Source of the DNA: Halomonas sp. YLGW01
GTDB taxonomy: Bacteria > Pseudomonadota > Gammaproteobacteria > Pseudomonadales > Halomonadaceae
Assembly: GCF_014840935.1 (NCBI RefSeq)
Contig: NZ_CP062005.1
Span: 2,976,001 to 3,040,000, forward strand
Reading direction: 5' to 3'
Length of the DNA stretch: 64,000 nucleotides
Every line of letters begins with the position of its first letter. The stretch's first letter is position 1. The notes beneath the pieces were generated by a model that searched no databases, had not been told where the DNA came from, and saw only the letters and a list, made by a program, of their open reading frames with translations. The translations under genes were made by a program, and so were the position numbers. Shown here piece by piece: positions 16,311-28,596 of this stretch.

Positions 16311-16343
16311 CGACAACGGCCCCGCCAAGCGGGGCCGTTGTCG
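16311..16343. terminator. 15-bp perfect hairpin between tetR and yheU
   Basis: CGACAACGGCCCCGC (16311-16325) pairs with its exact complement at 16329-16343 across a 3-base loop. No U tract follows on either strand. It lies between convergent genes and probably ends both transcripts. Confidence 0.7.
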
Positions 16344-16390
16344 TGTGCAGGGTCTCAGTGCGCTTGAGAAGCCTCTTTTAAAGCCCTCTT

Positions 16391-16431
16391 GATCGCCCCT
16401 TGTGATCGACCCTTGTGATCGACCCTTGTGA

Positions 16432-16438
<7 letters not shown>
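16391..16438 (-). repeat. 13-bp tandem repeat at the yheU stop codon
   Basis: GATCGACCCTTGT-type units occur three times in tandem (16391-16403, 16404-16416, 16417-16429), and a decayed fourth copy begins at 16430. The yheU stop (complement of tca at 16432-16434) lies at the border of the array. Confidence 0.9.
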
Positions 16439-18884
<2,446 letters not shown>

Positions 18885-18898
18885 TCAGATCGTGAGCG

Positions 18899-20494
18899 TC
18901 AGTTGACCTGGGTGCGGTGCAGCCGGTGGCGACGCTCGAACTCCTGCACCCGTTCGCGGGCAAAGCCCACGGTCTGGGCGGTCATCACGCTCTGGTTCTC
19001 GTCCTTCAGCTCGCCACCCAGGTGGCGCACCACCACCATCGCGGTCTCGACCATGGCCTCGAAGGCCGCGGAGCTGTCGTGCGCCCCCGGCAGCGGCATC
19101 AGCAGGCTGATGCCCGGGGTGGCGAAGTCCTCTCCCGCGGCAAGCGGGAAGGTGCCCGGCTTGACGATATTGACCATCGAGAACTGCAACGCGCTTTCCG
19201 GGTCCTCGGTCTCGAAGCGGTGGAAAATCTGCATGTCGCGGCAGTAGCGCAGGCCGCAGGCCAGCATCAGCTCCAGCAGCGCCGCGCCGGAGAAGCCGTC
19301 CTCGTCCCGGGACATCACGCTGATGACGATGATCTCCTCGGCGTGGGACAGCGTCTCGCGGGGGTGCTCGACCCGGACACCATTACGCAGGGCGCGCTGA
19401 ATCGTGGGGTGCGGTGCCGCCCCGTCGCCCCACGGGTCGCCCATCTCGTCGGCCTGCCGCTCGTGGCCGGGCGCTTCACTCAAGTCCCACGCCTCCCTCT
19501 GGGACTCATTCAAGCGGGGCTCATTCGGGCCAGGCTCTGGCCCGCGCGTTGTGGCCTCGGCCGACGCGCGCGGTGCAAACAGCGGGTCGTCGCTGTCGCC
19601 TTGGGCGCCCTGGGCGGCGACATCCGCCGCACGGCGAGCCTCGGCCTCCCGCTCCGCCTGCGCCTGCTGGCGTCGGCTGGCCTCGCGAGCCTGGCGTTCG
19701 GCCTTCTGGCGCTCCCGCTCCAGCTTGTCCTTTTTGCGCTGTTCCTTGCGACTGGCCATCTTCTGCTGGATCGAGGAGCCGAAGCGATGCATGGAATCGC
19801 CGACCCTGGCCGAGCGCGTGCGCAGCGAATCGGACATCTCGTCGAAGTCGACGAGCCGATAGCGCTCATCATCCTGATAACCTTCATGATCCGCCGGATC
19901 GGCGGCGAGGCCGGAGAAGACCTCGTCCTCCCGATCGCCTCGTGCCTCGGCGTCCTCACGGGTGTTGTCCTGGTGCACGGGAGCGGCCTGCCGGGCCGCT
20001 GTCGGCGCTTCACCGGCAGCATCGGCAACGGCACGCAGCGCGTCATCATGAGGCTTGTCATGACGCGGCTCGGCCGACGGCGCCGAGACGTCGGCCCCAG
20101 ACGCGGAGGGTTCCCGGGCCTGGCGGGGCGCCGCCTCTTGCTGGCGTGAGGCCACAGGCTCGCCATCACGCGGGTGTTCCTGGCGCCAGCTCGAGAGCAC
20201 CCGGGACGGGCCAGGGTGTTCCTGACGCTCGAGCTTGGGCTTGGGTCGCGGCTCGCCGTAGGCGGCGGGCCTGACGACTCGCGCGCCGCCGTTCGGCAGC
20301 TCGCTGCGCACTTCGGCATCCCGAGCTTCCTGCTCAGGGTCGGTATCTGTACCCGACATGGCGTCGGGCGACGAGGCATCGACCCGATCCAGTCGAGGGA
20401 CGCGACGCTGACGCTGCAGGCGACGCACACCATCGATCACGATGATGGTCACCAGCGCCAACCCCAGAATGATCAGCCACTCTCTAAGTTCCAT
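18899..20494 (-). CDS. zipA: Cell division protein ZipA
   Basis: A 531-residue division protein that ties FtsZ to the inner membrane. Its single N-terminal anchor is REWLIILGLALVTIIVIDG (residues 4-22). A very long, charged, Pro/Gln/Arg/Glu-rich linker follows (about 25-385). The C-terminal FtsZ-binding domain starts near 390 (EEIIVISVMSRDEDGFSGAAL, CGLRYCRDMQIFHRFETED). E. coli ZipA has 328 residues; the extra length is all linker. The position between smc and ligA is conserved in pseudomonads and relatives. Confidence 0.94.
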   Translation of the reverse strand: MELREWLIILGLALVTIIVIDGVRRLQRQRRVPRLDRVDASSPDAMSGTDTDPEQEARDAEVRSELPNGGARVVRPAAYGEPRPKPKLERQEHPGPSRVLSSWRQEHPRDGEPVASRQQEAAPRQAREPSASGADVSAPSAEPRHDKPHDDALRAVADAAGEAPTAARQAAPVHQDNTREDAEARGDREDEVFSGLAADPADHEGYQDDERYRLVDFDEMSDSLRTRSARVGDSMHRFGSSIQQKMASRKEQRKKDKLERERQKAERQAREASRRQQAQAEREAEARRAADVAAQGAQGDSDDPLFAPRASAEATTRGPEPGPNEPRLNESQREAWDLSEAPGHERQADEMGDPWGDGAAPHPTIQRALRNGVRVEHPRETLSHAEEIIVISVMSRDEDGFSGAALLELMLACGLRYCRDMQIFHRFETEDPESALQFSMVNIVKPGTFPLAAGEDFATPGISLLMPLPGAHDSSAAFEAMVETAMVVVRHLGGELKDENQSVMTAQTVGFARERVQEFERRHRLHRTQVN

Positions 20495-20751
20495 GAGTCG
20501 TCTTGCCTGTCTGCTAGGGGCACCATGCCGGATCGAATAATAGCCATCAGCATAGCGCGATTATCAAAAAAAGGGCCATGTCTTTTTTGATTGTCAAGTG
20601 GTATTCCTTGCCGGACAGGACGCCGAATGGCCCGCGTAAACACCCTACGTGTACGCTCAACGACATCGTTCTTATCCCCCGACTTGTTACCCGCTTTCGT
20701 GAGCGGGTGCAAGCGTCGCCATTCGCCGACCCCATCGCCCCCGCCCCGGTC
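20495..20751 (-). promoter_or_regulatory. smc-zipA gap with hairpins and candidate zipA promoter
   Basis: A small hairpin after smc (ACCCGCT 20689-20695 with AGCGGGT 20702-20708) may end part of the ccm-smc transcript. An A/T inverted repeat, ATCAAAAAA and TTTTTTGAT (20563-20571 and 20583-20591), lies near a minus-strand TTGACA (20593-20598). A TATTAT is further downstream, but spacing to either -35 candidate is not ideal, so I do not name one promoter. Confidence 0.45.
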
Positions 20752-23700
20752 TCAAGCCTCGGCGAGCACGGCCGCTTCCTCGACGCCCACCGAGACCAGG
20801 CGCGAGACCCCGGGCTCCTGCATGGTCACCCCCATCAGGCGTTCGCCGGCTTCCATGGCGATCTTGTTGTGGGTGATATAGATGAACTGCACGGTCTCGG
20901 ACATTTCCTTCACCAGCTTGGCATAGCGCCCCACGTTGGCATCATCCAGCGGCGCATCGACCTCATCCAGCATGCAGAAAGGCGCCGGATTGAGCTGGAA
21001 GATGGCGAACACCAGCGACAGCGCCGTCAGGGCCTTTTCGCCCCCCGAGAGCAGATGAATGGTGCTGTTCTTCTTGCCCGGCGGCCTGGCCATGATGGCC
21101 ACCCCGGTCTCGAGCAAATCCTCGCCCGTGAGCGTCAACCATGCGGTTCCCCCACCGAAGACTTTGGGGAAAAGGGTCTGCAGACCGGCATCGACCTGAT
21201 CGAAGGTCTCCTTGAAGCGCGTGCGGGTCTCCTGATCGATCTTGCGGATCGCCCGGTCGAGTGTCTCCAGGGCCTCGGTCAGCTCGGCATGCTGGGCCTC
21301 GAGGTAGTCGCGCCGTTCGGCCTGCTGGTCGTATTCCTCGATGGCGGCGAGGTTGATGGCACCGAGCCGTCGGATCTTGTCACCGAGGCCGTCGAGACGC
21401 TCGCGCCAGGCGGATTCGGTGGCGTTGGGGTCGAGGTGCTCGGCCAGGGCGTCGGCGTCGTGGTTGAGCTCGGCGAGCTGCTCGTCCTGGGCGTCGGCCT
21501 TCAGCGCCAGGGCCTGGACCTGCATGCGCGCTTCCTGCAACCGCTCACGGATCCCTTCCAGGTTGCGCTCGTGCTGCTGGCGAGCCAGTTCGTCCTCGCG
21601 CAGCTGCTCGGTGAATTCGGCGGTCTTGTCACGACAGGCGGTCAGGGCCCGCTCGTCGCGATCGCGCTGGTGCAGCAGCTCCTCGAGGCGCTCGCGATTC
21701 TCCTCATCGGGCTCGCGCAGCATCTCGAGGCTCTCCTCGAGCTCGGCGCACTTCTCCTCGAGCCGGGCGCGGGACTCCTCGGCCCGCCCCTGCTGCTGGC
21801 CGAGGCCGGCGCGCTCGGTGGTCAGCCGCTGATGATCCAGCGCCAGCTGCTGAGCCCGCTGGGCCAGCGGCCGCTGCCGGGTGCGCAATGAAGCGAGTCG
21901 CTCCTGCGCCTCGCGGCGGGCGCGCTCGAGGCGCTCGCGCTCGGTGCTGTCGTCTTCCAGCCGCGCCATCGCCGCCTGCCACTGCTCGCGGGCTTCCTCC
22001 AGCGCCAGGGCGCGCTCCTCGCGCTGCTCCTCGAGACGCTCGAGCTCCTCGTCGATCTCCCGAGCCCGCGCCTCCAGGTGCTCGAGGCGGGTGGCGAGGT
22101 TGGCCTCGGCGAGGGTCCATTGCTGGTGACGCCCCTGCTGTTCGGTCTCGTCGCGCCGACACTGCTCGAGGGTCGTCTCGATCTCCTGATCGCGAGCCTC
22201 GAGGGTCGCCAGCTGCTCGTCCAGCGTCGCCAGGGCAGCGCCGACCGCCTCCAGTTCCGCGACCACCTCGTCCCGGCGTCGGCGGCTGGCCAGCAGGCTG
22301 TCGCTGCCCTGAGCCTCGCCGCGCCGGCGCACGAAGCCTGGGCCAAGCCACAGCCCGGCCGGTGTGACCAGACTCTCGCCCGGCTTGAGGCTCGCGACCC
22401 GCGCCCAGGCCTCTTCCTCGTCGGCGGCACAGTGGATACCGGCGAGCAGCAGCGCCGCGGCTCCGGCCCCTTCTACCTTGGCGGCCAGGCCATCGGTGGC
22501 CAGGCGCTCTGCGGCGCCCGAGGCCTCGAGGCCCCCATCCAGCAGCGCCAGGTCGCCGAACGCGGCAGTATCCGCGCCGGCGCCCAGGGCCTGACGGGCG
22601 CTCGCCAGATCGACCAGCCGGGTGTTGAGCCAGGGCGCGAGGATCCAGCCCACCACCTCTTCCCACTCGGCCGCGACCGACAGCCGTTCCCCGAGGCGCG
22701 GGGCATCACCGAGCCCATGCTCGGCCAGGTGCGCCTCCAGGGCCTCGTCGTGATCGGCAAGCGCCGCCTCGATCAGTGCATCCAGGGAGGCGAGCTCGCC
22801 CTGCAGGCCGTTGCGCCGCTGGCGTTCGGCCTCACGGCTCGCCTCGGCGTCGCGGCGCTCGTCGCGGGTCTGCTGGCGGCGCTCCAGGGCCTGCTGGCGG
22901 CGATCCTCCAAGGCCTCGCGCTCCAGCTCGGCCTCGGCCAGGCGCTCGGCAAACTCGGCGCGCTGCTCGCGCAGCTCAGCCGCATCCGGCAGCTCCGCGT
23001 GCTGCTGGCGGCGACGCTGCACCTCGGCGGCCAGCGTCTCCACGCCCTGCTCGAGGTTGCGCACCCGATCCTGGGCGCGCTCGGCTTCATGGCTCGCCTG
23101 CTGGTGACGCTCGTTGAAGGCGTCCCAGCGCTCGGCGTGTTCGGTGTTGGCGGCCTCGGCCTCCTCGAGGGCCTCCTCGAGCTGCTCAAGCTCCTCGGCG
23201 ACCTCTTCCTGCTCGGGGCCCAGGGTCTCGAGGCGCTCATCCAGTGCGGCGAGGCGCTCGCCGTCGCTCTCGTTCAGGCGGTCGAGCTCGGCGAGCTCGG
23301 CGCGGGCGCTTTCCAGGTCGCGGGCCAGCTGCTGCTCGCGGCTGCGGGCATGCTCGAGGCTCTGTTCGAGGCGAGCGATGGCGGTAGTGGTCTCGTAGAA
23401 GCGGGCCTGGTGGCCCTCGAGCTCCTCGGCGAGGCGATCATGCTCACTTCTCGCCTGCTCGAGGCGAGTCTCGCACTGGCGGGCACCCAGCACCTCGCGC
23501 TCGACGCCGGTCTCGAGCTCGCGGACGCGGGCCTCCTGCTCGGTCTGCTCGGCGCGCAGGGCGCGGCCGCGCAGCAGCGCCAGCTCGCCCTTGAGCCGGT
23601 ACTCCTCCTGCTTGAGGGTCTGGTAGCGCTTGGCGGCATCGGCCTGGCGCTTCAGCCGCTCGAGCTGCTTGTCGAGCTCCTCGCGAATATCGTCGAGGCG

Positions 23701-24276
23701 CTCCAGGTTCTCCTGGGTGCGCCGCATGCGATTCTCGGTCTCGCGGCGGCGCTCCTTGTACTTGGAGATGCCGGCGGCCTCCTCGAGGGTCGAGCGCAGC
23801 TCCTCGGGGCGCGCCTCGACCAGCCGCGAGATCATGCCCTGGCCGATGATGGCGTAGGAGCGCGGCCCCAGGCCGGTGCCCATAAACAGATCGGCGATGT
23901 CGCGGCGCCGGCACTTCTGGCCGTTGAAGAAGTAGCTGGACTGGCTGTCGCGGGTGACCACGCGCTTGACGGCGATCTCTGCGTACTGGGCATAGACCCC
24001 GCCCATGCTGCCGTCGCGGTTGTCGAATAGCAGCTCGATGGAAGCCTGACCCACCGGCTTGCGGCCGGTGGAGCCGTTGAAGATGACGTCGGTCATCGAC
24101 TCGCCGCGCAGGGTCTTGGCCGAGGACTCCCCCATCACCCAGCGCACGGCATCGATGACGTTGGACTTGCCGCAGCCATTGGGCCCGACGATGGCGGTCA
24201 TATTGCTGTCGAAGGGCACGGTGACCGGGTCGACGAAGGACTTGAAGCCGACCAGCTTGATGGACTTGAGCTGCAT
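20752..24276 (-). CDS. smc: Chromosome segregation ATPase SMC
   Basis: A 1174-residue SMC protein. The N-terminal Walker A is GPNGCGKSNVIDA (residues 31-43). Two very long Glu/Arg/Leu coiled-coil arms flank a hinge near 520-640. The C-terminal half-head has the ABC signature LLSGGEKALTALSLVFA and Walker B FCMLDEVDAPLDDANV. It compacts and segregates the chromosome, usually with ScpAB, which are not in this window. Its ATG is only 2 bases beyond the ccmI stop, so it should be translated from the ccm transcript unless a promoter lies inside ccmI. Confidence 0.97.
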   Translation of the reverse strand: MQLKSIKLVGFKSFVDPVTVPFDSNMTAIVGPNGCGKSNVIDAVRWVMGESSAKTLRGESMTDVIFNGSTGRKPVGQASIELLFDNRDGSMGGVYAQYAEIAVKRVVTRDSQSSYFFNGQKCRRRDIADLFMGTGLGPRSYAIIGQGMISRLVEARPEELRSTLEEAAGISKYKERRRETENRMRRTQENLERLDDIREELDKQLERLKRQADAAKRYQTLKQEEYRLKGELALLRGRALRAEQTEQEARVRELETGVEREVLGARQCETRLEQARSEHDRLAEELEGHQARFYETTTAIARLEQSLEHARSREQQLARDLESARAELAELDRLNESDGERLAALDERLETLGPEQEEVAEELEQLEEALEEAEAANTEHAERWDAFNERHQQASHEAERAQDRVRNLEQGVETLAAEVQRRRQQHAELPDAAELREQRAEFAERLAEAELEREALEDRRQQALERRQQTRDERRDAEASREAERQRRNGLQGELASLDALIEAALADHDEALEAHLAEHGLGDAPRLGERLSVAAEWEEVVGWILAPWLNTRLVDLASARQALGAGADTAAFGDLALLDGGLEASGAAERLATDGLAAKVEGAGAAALLLAGIHCAADEEEAWARVASLKPGESLVTPAGLWLGPGFVRRRGEAQGSDSLLASRRRRDEVVAELEAVGAALATLDEQLATLEARDQEIETTLEQCRRDETEQQGRHQQWTLAEANLATRLEHLEARAREIDEELERLEEQREERALALEEAREQWQAAMARLEDDSTERERLERARREAQERLASLRTRQRPLAQRAQQLALDHQRLTTERAGLGQQQGRAEESRARLEEKCAELEESLEMLREPDEENRERLEELLHQRDRDERALTACRDKTAEFTEQLREDELARQQHERNLEGIRERLQEARMQVQALALKADAQDEQLAELNHDADALAEHLDPNATESAWRERLDGLGDKIRRLGAINLAAIEEYDQQAERRDYLEAQHAELTEALETLDRAIRKIDQETRTRFKETFDQVDAGLQTLFPKVFGGGTAWLTLTGEDLLETGVAIMARPPGKKNSTIHLLSGGEKALTALSLVFAIFQLNPAPFCMLDEVDAPLDDANVGRYAKLVKEMSETVQFIYITHNKIAMEAGERLMGVTMQEPGVSRLVSVGVEEAAVLAEA

Positions 24277-24278
24277 GG

Positions 24279-25535
24279 TTATTCGTCGATCTCGTTGCGG
24301 ATTTCGATCACCCGGTCGATGATCACCTCGACCGGCTCGCTCTCGGCGGCGACCGGCACGGCCGGGTGCTCGCCGACCAGGTCGCCGGGGCGGGGCTCGG
24401 CCTGTCCGCTCGGTGAGACCCGCACCACCAGGCGGGCCTCCTCTACCTGGGAGAGCCTGGCCATGGGGCTCATGGCATCGCCGTCATCGAGGCGCACCGT
24501 CAGCGGCAGCTCGCCGACGGTGGCGCGCACGATAGCCAGCGGCGGGCGCTCGCCGGCGACATCCCGCGCCACCACGAAGACGCTGGCCTCGCGACCGACC
24601 CGCTCGGCGAAGCGCTCGTCCAGGCGCACCCGCACACTGATGCCCGGCTCGTCGACGGCGGGGTCGCGCTCGGCCTCCCGCCCCAGCCGCGCCTGGGCCA
24701 CGGCGATGCCCTGACGCAGGGACTCGGCAGCGGCAGGATTGTTGAAGCCCGCCACGGCGCGGCGCCAGTAGTCGATGGCGGTCTCATAGCGGCCATGGTC
24801 GAAGGCCTCGATGCCCAGCATGCCGAGAATGGTCGGTTCACGCGGGTCCTTGCCGAGGGTCTCGTCGACCAGCGCCTGCACCTCGCCGGTCAGGGTGCGG
24901 TTGGCAGCAAAGAACTGGATCTGCGCCAGCTGGGCGAGCAACGCCGGCTCTCGGCCCTCCAGGGCGATCAGTCGCTCCAGGGCGTCGATGGCCTCGGCGG
25001 CCTGGCCATTATCGCGATAAAGCGGGAAGAGCGAGGCCCAGAGGTTGGGGTTATCGGGCTGGCGGAAAGCCTCATCTTCGAGGCGCTCGATCATCATCGC
25101 CGGCGAGCCCTGCGGGTCCTGTCGCACCTCCTGCTGCAGGGCATAGAGGGCCAGATCACCGGAAGCGCCCTGCTGGCCGTACCAGACGAAGGCCGCCACG
25201 GCGACCGCCACCATGGTAATCGGCACCATCAGCCGTCCTGCACCGGCCGCCTTGAGCGGGCGCTTGGCAAGGGTTTCGGTGTCCTCGAGCAGGCTGCGCT
25301 CGAGTTCCAGCCGATCCTCGGCGAAGCGGGTCTCATCGATCTCGCCGCGTGCCCGGGCCGCCTCCAGGGAGGCCAGGCGACGACGATAGATGGCCAGGTT
25401 CTGCTCGACGCTGCGATCGGCCTCTTCATAGCCGCGCTGGGCCTTGGCAAGGGCACTGGCACGGCGCAGGGGCAGGACCAGTAGCCACAGCGCCGGCAGC
25501 AGCAGCACGGCCAGGGCGAGCCAGAGTAGGGGCAT
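24279..25535 (-). CDS. ccmI: Cytochrome c biogenesis protein CcmI
   Basis: A 418-residue CcmI (CycH) protein that chaperones apocytochrome c to the haem ligation complex. An N-terminal helix (LLWLALAVLLLPALWLLVLPL) is followed by a cytoplasmic loop with coiled-coil character, a second helix (MVPITMVAVAVAAFVWYG) near 105-122 and periplasmic TPR-like repeats (FRQPDNPNLWASLFPLYRDN and GRYETAIDYWRRAVAGF). The C-terminal 130 residues form the usual beta-rich extension. It directly abuts ccmH and is followed by smc after 2 bases. Confidence 0.92.
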   Translation of the reverse strand: MPLLWLALAVLLLPALWLLVLPLRRASALAKAQRGYEEADRSVEQNLAIYRRRLASLEAARARGEIDETRFAEDRLELERSLLEDTETLAKRPLKAAGAGRLMVPITMVAVAVAAFVWYGQQGASGDLALYALQQEVRQDPQGSPAMMIERLEDEAFRQPDNPNLWASLFPLYRDNGQAAEAIDALERLIALEGREPALLAQLAQIQFFAANRTLTGEVQALVDETLGKDPREPTILGMLGIEAFDHGRYETAIDYWRRAVAGFNNPAAAESLRQGIAVAQARLGREAERDPAVDEPGISVRVRLDERFAERVGREASVFVVARDVAGERPPLAIVRATVGELPLTVRLDDGDAMSPMARLSQVEEARLVVRVSPSGQAEPRPGDLVGEHPAVPVAAESEPVEVIIDRVIEIRNEIDE

Positions 25536-26075
25536 TCAGTGATCTCCTGATGGATCAGGGGGTCGATGGATCAGGGCGTCCAGGCGCGCACGTTCCTCGG
25601 CCGAGAGCTCGCGGGCCGACGCGCGGCGACGGCGCCTCACGATCAGCGCCACCAGCACGCCACCGAGCAGCACCAGGGCGGCGGGCAGGCCCCACAGCAG
25701 CAGGGTGCGATTCTCGAGGCGCGGATTGTAGAGCACATAGTCGCCGAAGCGAGCGACCATGAAGTCCTGGATCTCGCGATCGCTGCGGCCCTCGCGCAGC
25801 AGGATGGCAACCCGCTCGCGCATGTCCTTGGCCACCGGCGAATCGGAGTCGCCGATCGCCTGGTTCTCGCATTTGGGGCAGCGCAGGGCGTCGGTCAGGG
25901 AGCGGAAGCGCTCTTCGGTCACCGGGGAATCGAAGTCGCGCACCTCGACCGCCGCCCGCGCGGGGCTCAGCGCCATGTAAAGCGAAAGCGTCAGCACTGC
26001 CAGCAGGGCCACGGCGAGGCCGCGCCCCGGGAGAGCAATACCCGCACGAGACGACGACTGGAGCGTCATTGCCAT
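25536..26075 (-). CDS. ccmH: Cytochrome c biogenesis protein CcmH (thioredox subunit)
   Basis: A 179-residue membrane-anchored protein that reduces the apocytochrome CxxCH motif. An N-terminal signal/anchor (LAVALLAVLTLSLYMALSPARA) precedes the redox motif LRCPKCENQ (Cys66, Cys69) and the SDREIQDFMVARFGDYVLYNP block, with a second membrane helix (LLLWGLPAALVLLGGVLVALIV). This is the short CcmH form, with the CycH function in the separate ccmI. It overlaps ccmG by 10 bases and its stop abuts the ccmI start. Confidence 0.93.
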   Translation of the reverse strand: MAMTLQSSSRAGIALPGRGLAVALLAVLTLSLYMALSPARAAVEVRDFDSPVTEERFRSLTDALRCPKCENQAIGDSDSPVAKDMRERVAILLREGRSDREIQDFMVARFGDYVLYNPRLENRTLLLWGLPAALVLLGGVLVALIVRRRRRASARELSAEERARLDALIHRPPDPSGDH

Positions 26076-26593
26076 TTGCGCACCTCCGGCAAAATGATCT
26101 CGGTGACGTCTTCGGGGGTGATATAGCCGGTGTGGTGATAGCGGATCACCCCGTCGGCATCGACCAGGAAGGTCTCCGGTGCGCCATAGACCCCGAGCTC
26201 GAAGCCCAGCGTGCCTTCGGGGTCGAAGAGGTTGACCTCGAAGGGGTTGCCGAACTCCGCGAGGAAGGCGCGCCCCTTCTCGCGGGTATCCTTGTAGTCG
26301 ACGCCGACCAGCCGCACGCCGCGCTCCGCGAGATCAAGAAGCTGCGGCATCTCCTGCTTGCAGGTCGGGCACCACTCGCCCCAGACGTTGACCAGGGTCA
26401 CCTCACCGGTGAGTAGCGAGGCATCGTAGTGCGCCTCGGGATCCTCGAGGCTTGAAAGGGTGAAGGCCGGGAAGTCCCGGGCCAGCAGCGCCGAGTCCCG
26501 GGAGGCGGGATCCAGCGCCAGGCCGCGATACAGAAGCCCGGCCAGGGCGATGAAGAGCAGCAGCGGAATCAGCAGCAGCAGGCGTCGGGTCAT
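26066..26593 (-). CDS. ccmG: Thiol:disulfide oxidoreductase CcmG/DsbE
   Basis: A 176-residue periplasmic thioredoxin-fold protein. A signal anchor (LLLLIPLLLFIALAGLLYRG) leads to the active site VWGEWCPTCKQEMP (Cys75, Cys78), with the cis-Pro loop at GAPETFLVD and the CcmG-type acidic WGEWCP pattern. It keeps haem-binding cysteines reduced for ligation. ATG 26593 overlaps the ccmF stop by 4 bases (ATGA), which fixes the start and rules out longer versions. Confidence 0.94.
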   Translation of the reverse strand: MTRRLLLLIPLLLFIALAGLLYRGLALDPASRDSALLARDFPAFTLSSLEDPEAHYDASLLTGEVTLVNVWGEWCPTCKQEMPQLLDLAERGVRLVGVDYKDTREKGRAFLAEFGNPFEVNLFDPEGTLGFELGVYGAPETFLVDADGVIRYHHTGYITPEDVTEIILPEVRKWQ

Positions 26594-28584
26594 GCGGCGG
26601 CCTCCTGTGCGTTCGCTTCCTGTGCCGCCCTGGCCTGCACCCGACGGCGATAGCGGCGGTCGATCACCGCCACCAGGCCGCCGCCGGCCATCAGCAGGGC
26701 ACCGAGCCACAGCCAGCGCACGAAGGGCTTGTACTGGATGCGCAGCGCCCAGGAACCGTCGTCCAGTTCCTCGCCCATCGCCACGTAGAGGTCGCGCAGG
26801 AGCCCCGGCCGCAGGGCGACCTGAGTCATCGGCATGCCGCGGGCGATATAGAGCCGCTTCTCCGGGTGCATGGTGAAGCCGCGCGCCTCGCCGCCGCGGC
26901 TGACGGCGATGGTCGCCGTATCGGCGACGTAGTTGGGGCCGCGCTGCTGGCCGAGTTCGGCCAGGGTGAAGGTGTAGCCTGCCACCGAGACGTCCTCCCC
27001 CACGGCGAGGCGCACGTTACGCTCCACCGCGTAGTTCGAGACCACGGTGACGCCGACGATGGTCACGGCGAGCCCCAGGTGGCCAAGCACCATGCCCCAG
27101 TAAGCCGGCGACAGGCGCCTCAAGGCGGCGAGCGGCGTGCCCCGTCGGCCCAGCTTGTCGGCGAGGTCACGCACCAGGGGCAGCACCACCCACAGCGCCG
27201 CCACCAGCCCGAGCGACACCTTGAGGTTCCACTCGCCGCCGTAGACCAGCGGGGCGGCGAGGCCGATCGTGAGCGCCGTGGTAGCGGCGAGCGCCAGACG
27301 CCGGGCCAGCTCGCGGCCCGGCATGGCCTTCCAGCGCGCAAGCGGACCCAGGCCCATGAACACGCAGAGGATCGCGGTCAGCGGTACGAAGAGCGCATTG
27401 AAGTACGGCGGGCCGACGCTGATCTTGCCAAGGCCCAGTGCATCCAGCACCAGCGGGTAGAGGGTGCCGAGCAGCACGGTGACGGTCATGATCACCAGCA
27501 GGATGTTGTTGACCAACAGCAGCGCATCCCGCGACAGCCAGCCGAAGCTCACCGCATGGCTGACGCGCGGCGCCCGCAGGGCAAACACCGCAAGTGACGC
27601 CCCCACGGTGATGCCCAGCAGCACCAGGATGAAGAGCCCCCGGGAGGGGTCGTTGGCGAAGGCATGCACCGAGGTCAGCACCCCCGAGCGCACCAGGAAG
27701 GTGCCGAGCAGCGACAGCGAGAAGGTGGTTATGGCCAGGAGCACCGTCCAGCTCTTGAAGGAGCCACGCTTCTCGGTGACGGCCAGCGAATGGATCAGTG
27801 CGGTGCCGGCGAGCCAGGGCAGCAGGGAGGCGTTCTCGACCGGATCCCAGAACCACCAGCCGCCCCAGCCCAGCTCGTAGTAGGCCCACCAGCTGCCGAG
27901 TGCGATGCCGACGGTCAGGAAGGCCCAGGCGATATTGGTCCAGGGTCGCGCCCAGCGGGTCCAGGCGGCATCCAGCCGGCCGCCCAGCAGGGCGGCGATG
28001 GCGAAGGCGAAGACCACCGAGAAGCCCACGTAGCCCATGTAGAGCATCGGCGGGTGGATGATCAGGCCGATGTCCTGCAGCAGCGGGTTGAGGTCGGCGC
28101 CATCCTGAGGCGGCATCGGCAGCAATCGCGTGAAGGGATTGGAGGTGACCAGCACGAAGGTCAGAAAGCCCACGCTCACGAGCCCCATCACCCCCAGCAC
28201 CCGCGCCAGCATGTCCCTTGGCAGCTCACGGGAGAAGCAGCTGGCGGCGAAGCCCCAACCGGCCAGCATCAGGCTCCACAGCAACACCGAGCCCTCGTGG
28301 TTGCCCCAGACGGCGCTCGCCTTGTAGTACCAGGGCAGCAGCGAGTTGGAGTTATTGGCCACGTTGGCGACGCTGAAGTCGTCCAGCAGGTAACTGGCGG
28401 TCAGGCAGGCATAGGCGATGAGCAGGAAGCACAGCTGGCCTGCGGCCATCGGCCGGGCATAGGCCATCCACAGCGGGCGGCGGGTCGCCGCCCCGGCCAG
28501 CGGCACCAGCGCCTGTACCCCGGCCATCAGCAGCGCCAACACCAGCGCGAAGTGGCCGAGTTCGGGGATCATCTCAATCAGCAT
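26590..28584 (-). CDS. ccmF: Haem lyase subunit CcmF
   Basis: A 664-residue polytopic inner-membrane protein, the core of the haem-apocytochrome ligation complex. The tryptophan-rich WWD signature GWGGWWFWDPVENASLLPWL lies near residue 240, among about 14 membrane helices, with NSNSLLPWYYKASAVWGNHE supplying another conserved histidine. It receives haem from CcmE and works with CcmH and CcmI. It starts 12 bases after the ccmE stop and overlaps ccmG. Confidence 0.96.
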   Translation of the reverse strand: MLIEMIPELGHFALVLALLMAGVQALVPLAGAATRRPLWMAYARPMAAGQLCFLLIAYACLTASYLLDDFSVANVANNSNSLLPWYYKASAVWGNHEGSVLLWSLMLAGWGFAASCFSRELPRDMLARVLGVMGLVSVGFLTFVLVTSNPFTRLLPMPPQDGADLNPLLQDIGLIIHPPMLYMGYVGFSVVFAFAIAALLGGRLDAAWTRWARPWTNIAWAFLTVGIALGSWWAYYELGWGGWWFWDPVENASLLPWLAGTALIHSLAVTEKRGSFKSWTVLLAITTFSLSLLGTFLVRSGVLTSVHAFANDPSRGLFILVLLGITVGASLAVFALRAPRVSHAVSFGWLSRDALLLVNNILLVIMTVTVLLGTLYPLVLDALGLGKISVGPPYFNALFVPLTAILCVFMGLGPLARWKAMPGRELARRLALAATTALTIGLAAPLVYGGEWNLKVSLGLVAALWVVLPLVRDLADKLGRRGTPLAALRRLSPAYWGMVLGHLGLAVTIVGVTVVSNYAVERNVRLAVGEDVSVAGYTFTLAELGQQRGPNYVADTATIAVSRGGEARGFTMHPEKRLYIARGMPMTQVALRPGLLRDLYVAMGEELDDGSWALRIQYKPFVRWLWLGALLMAGGGLVAVIDRRYRRRVQARAAQEANAQEAAA

Positions 28585-28596
28585 GGCAACTCCGGG

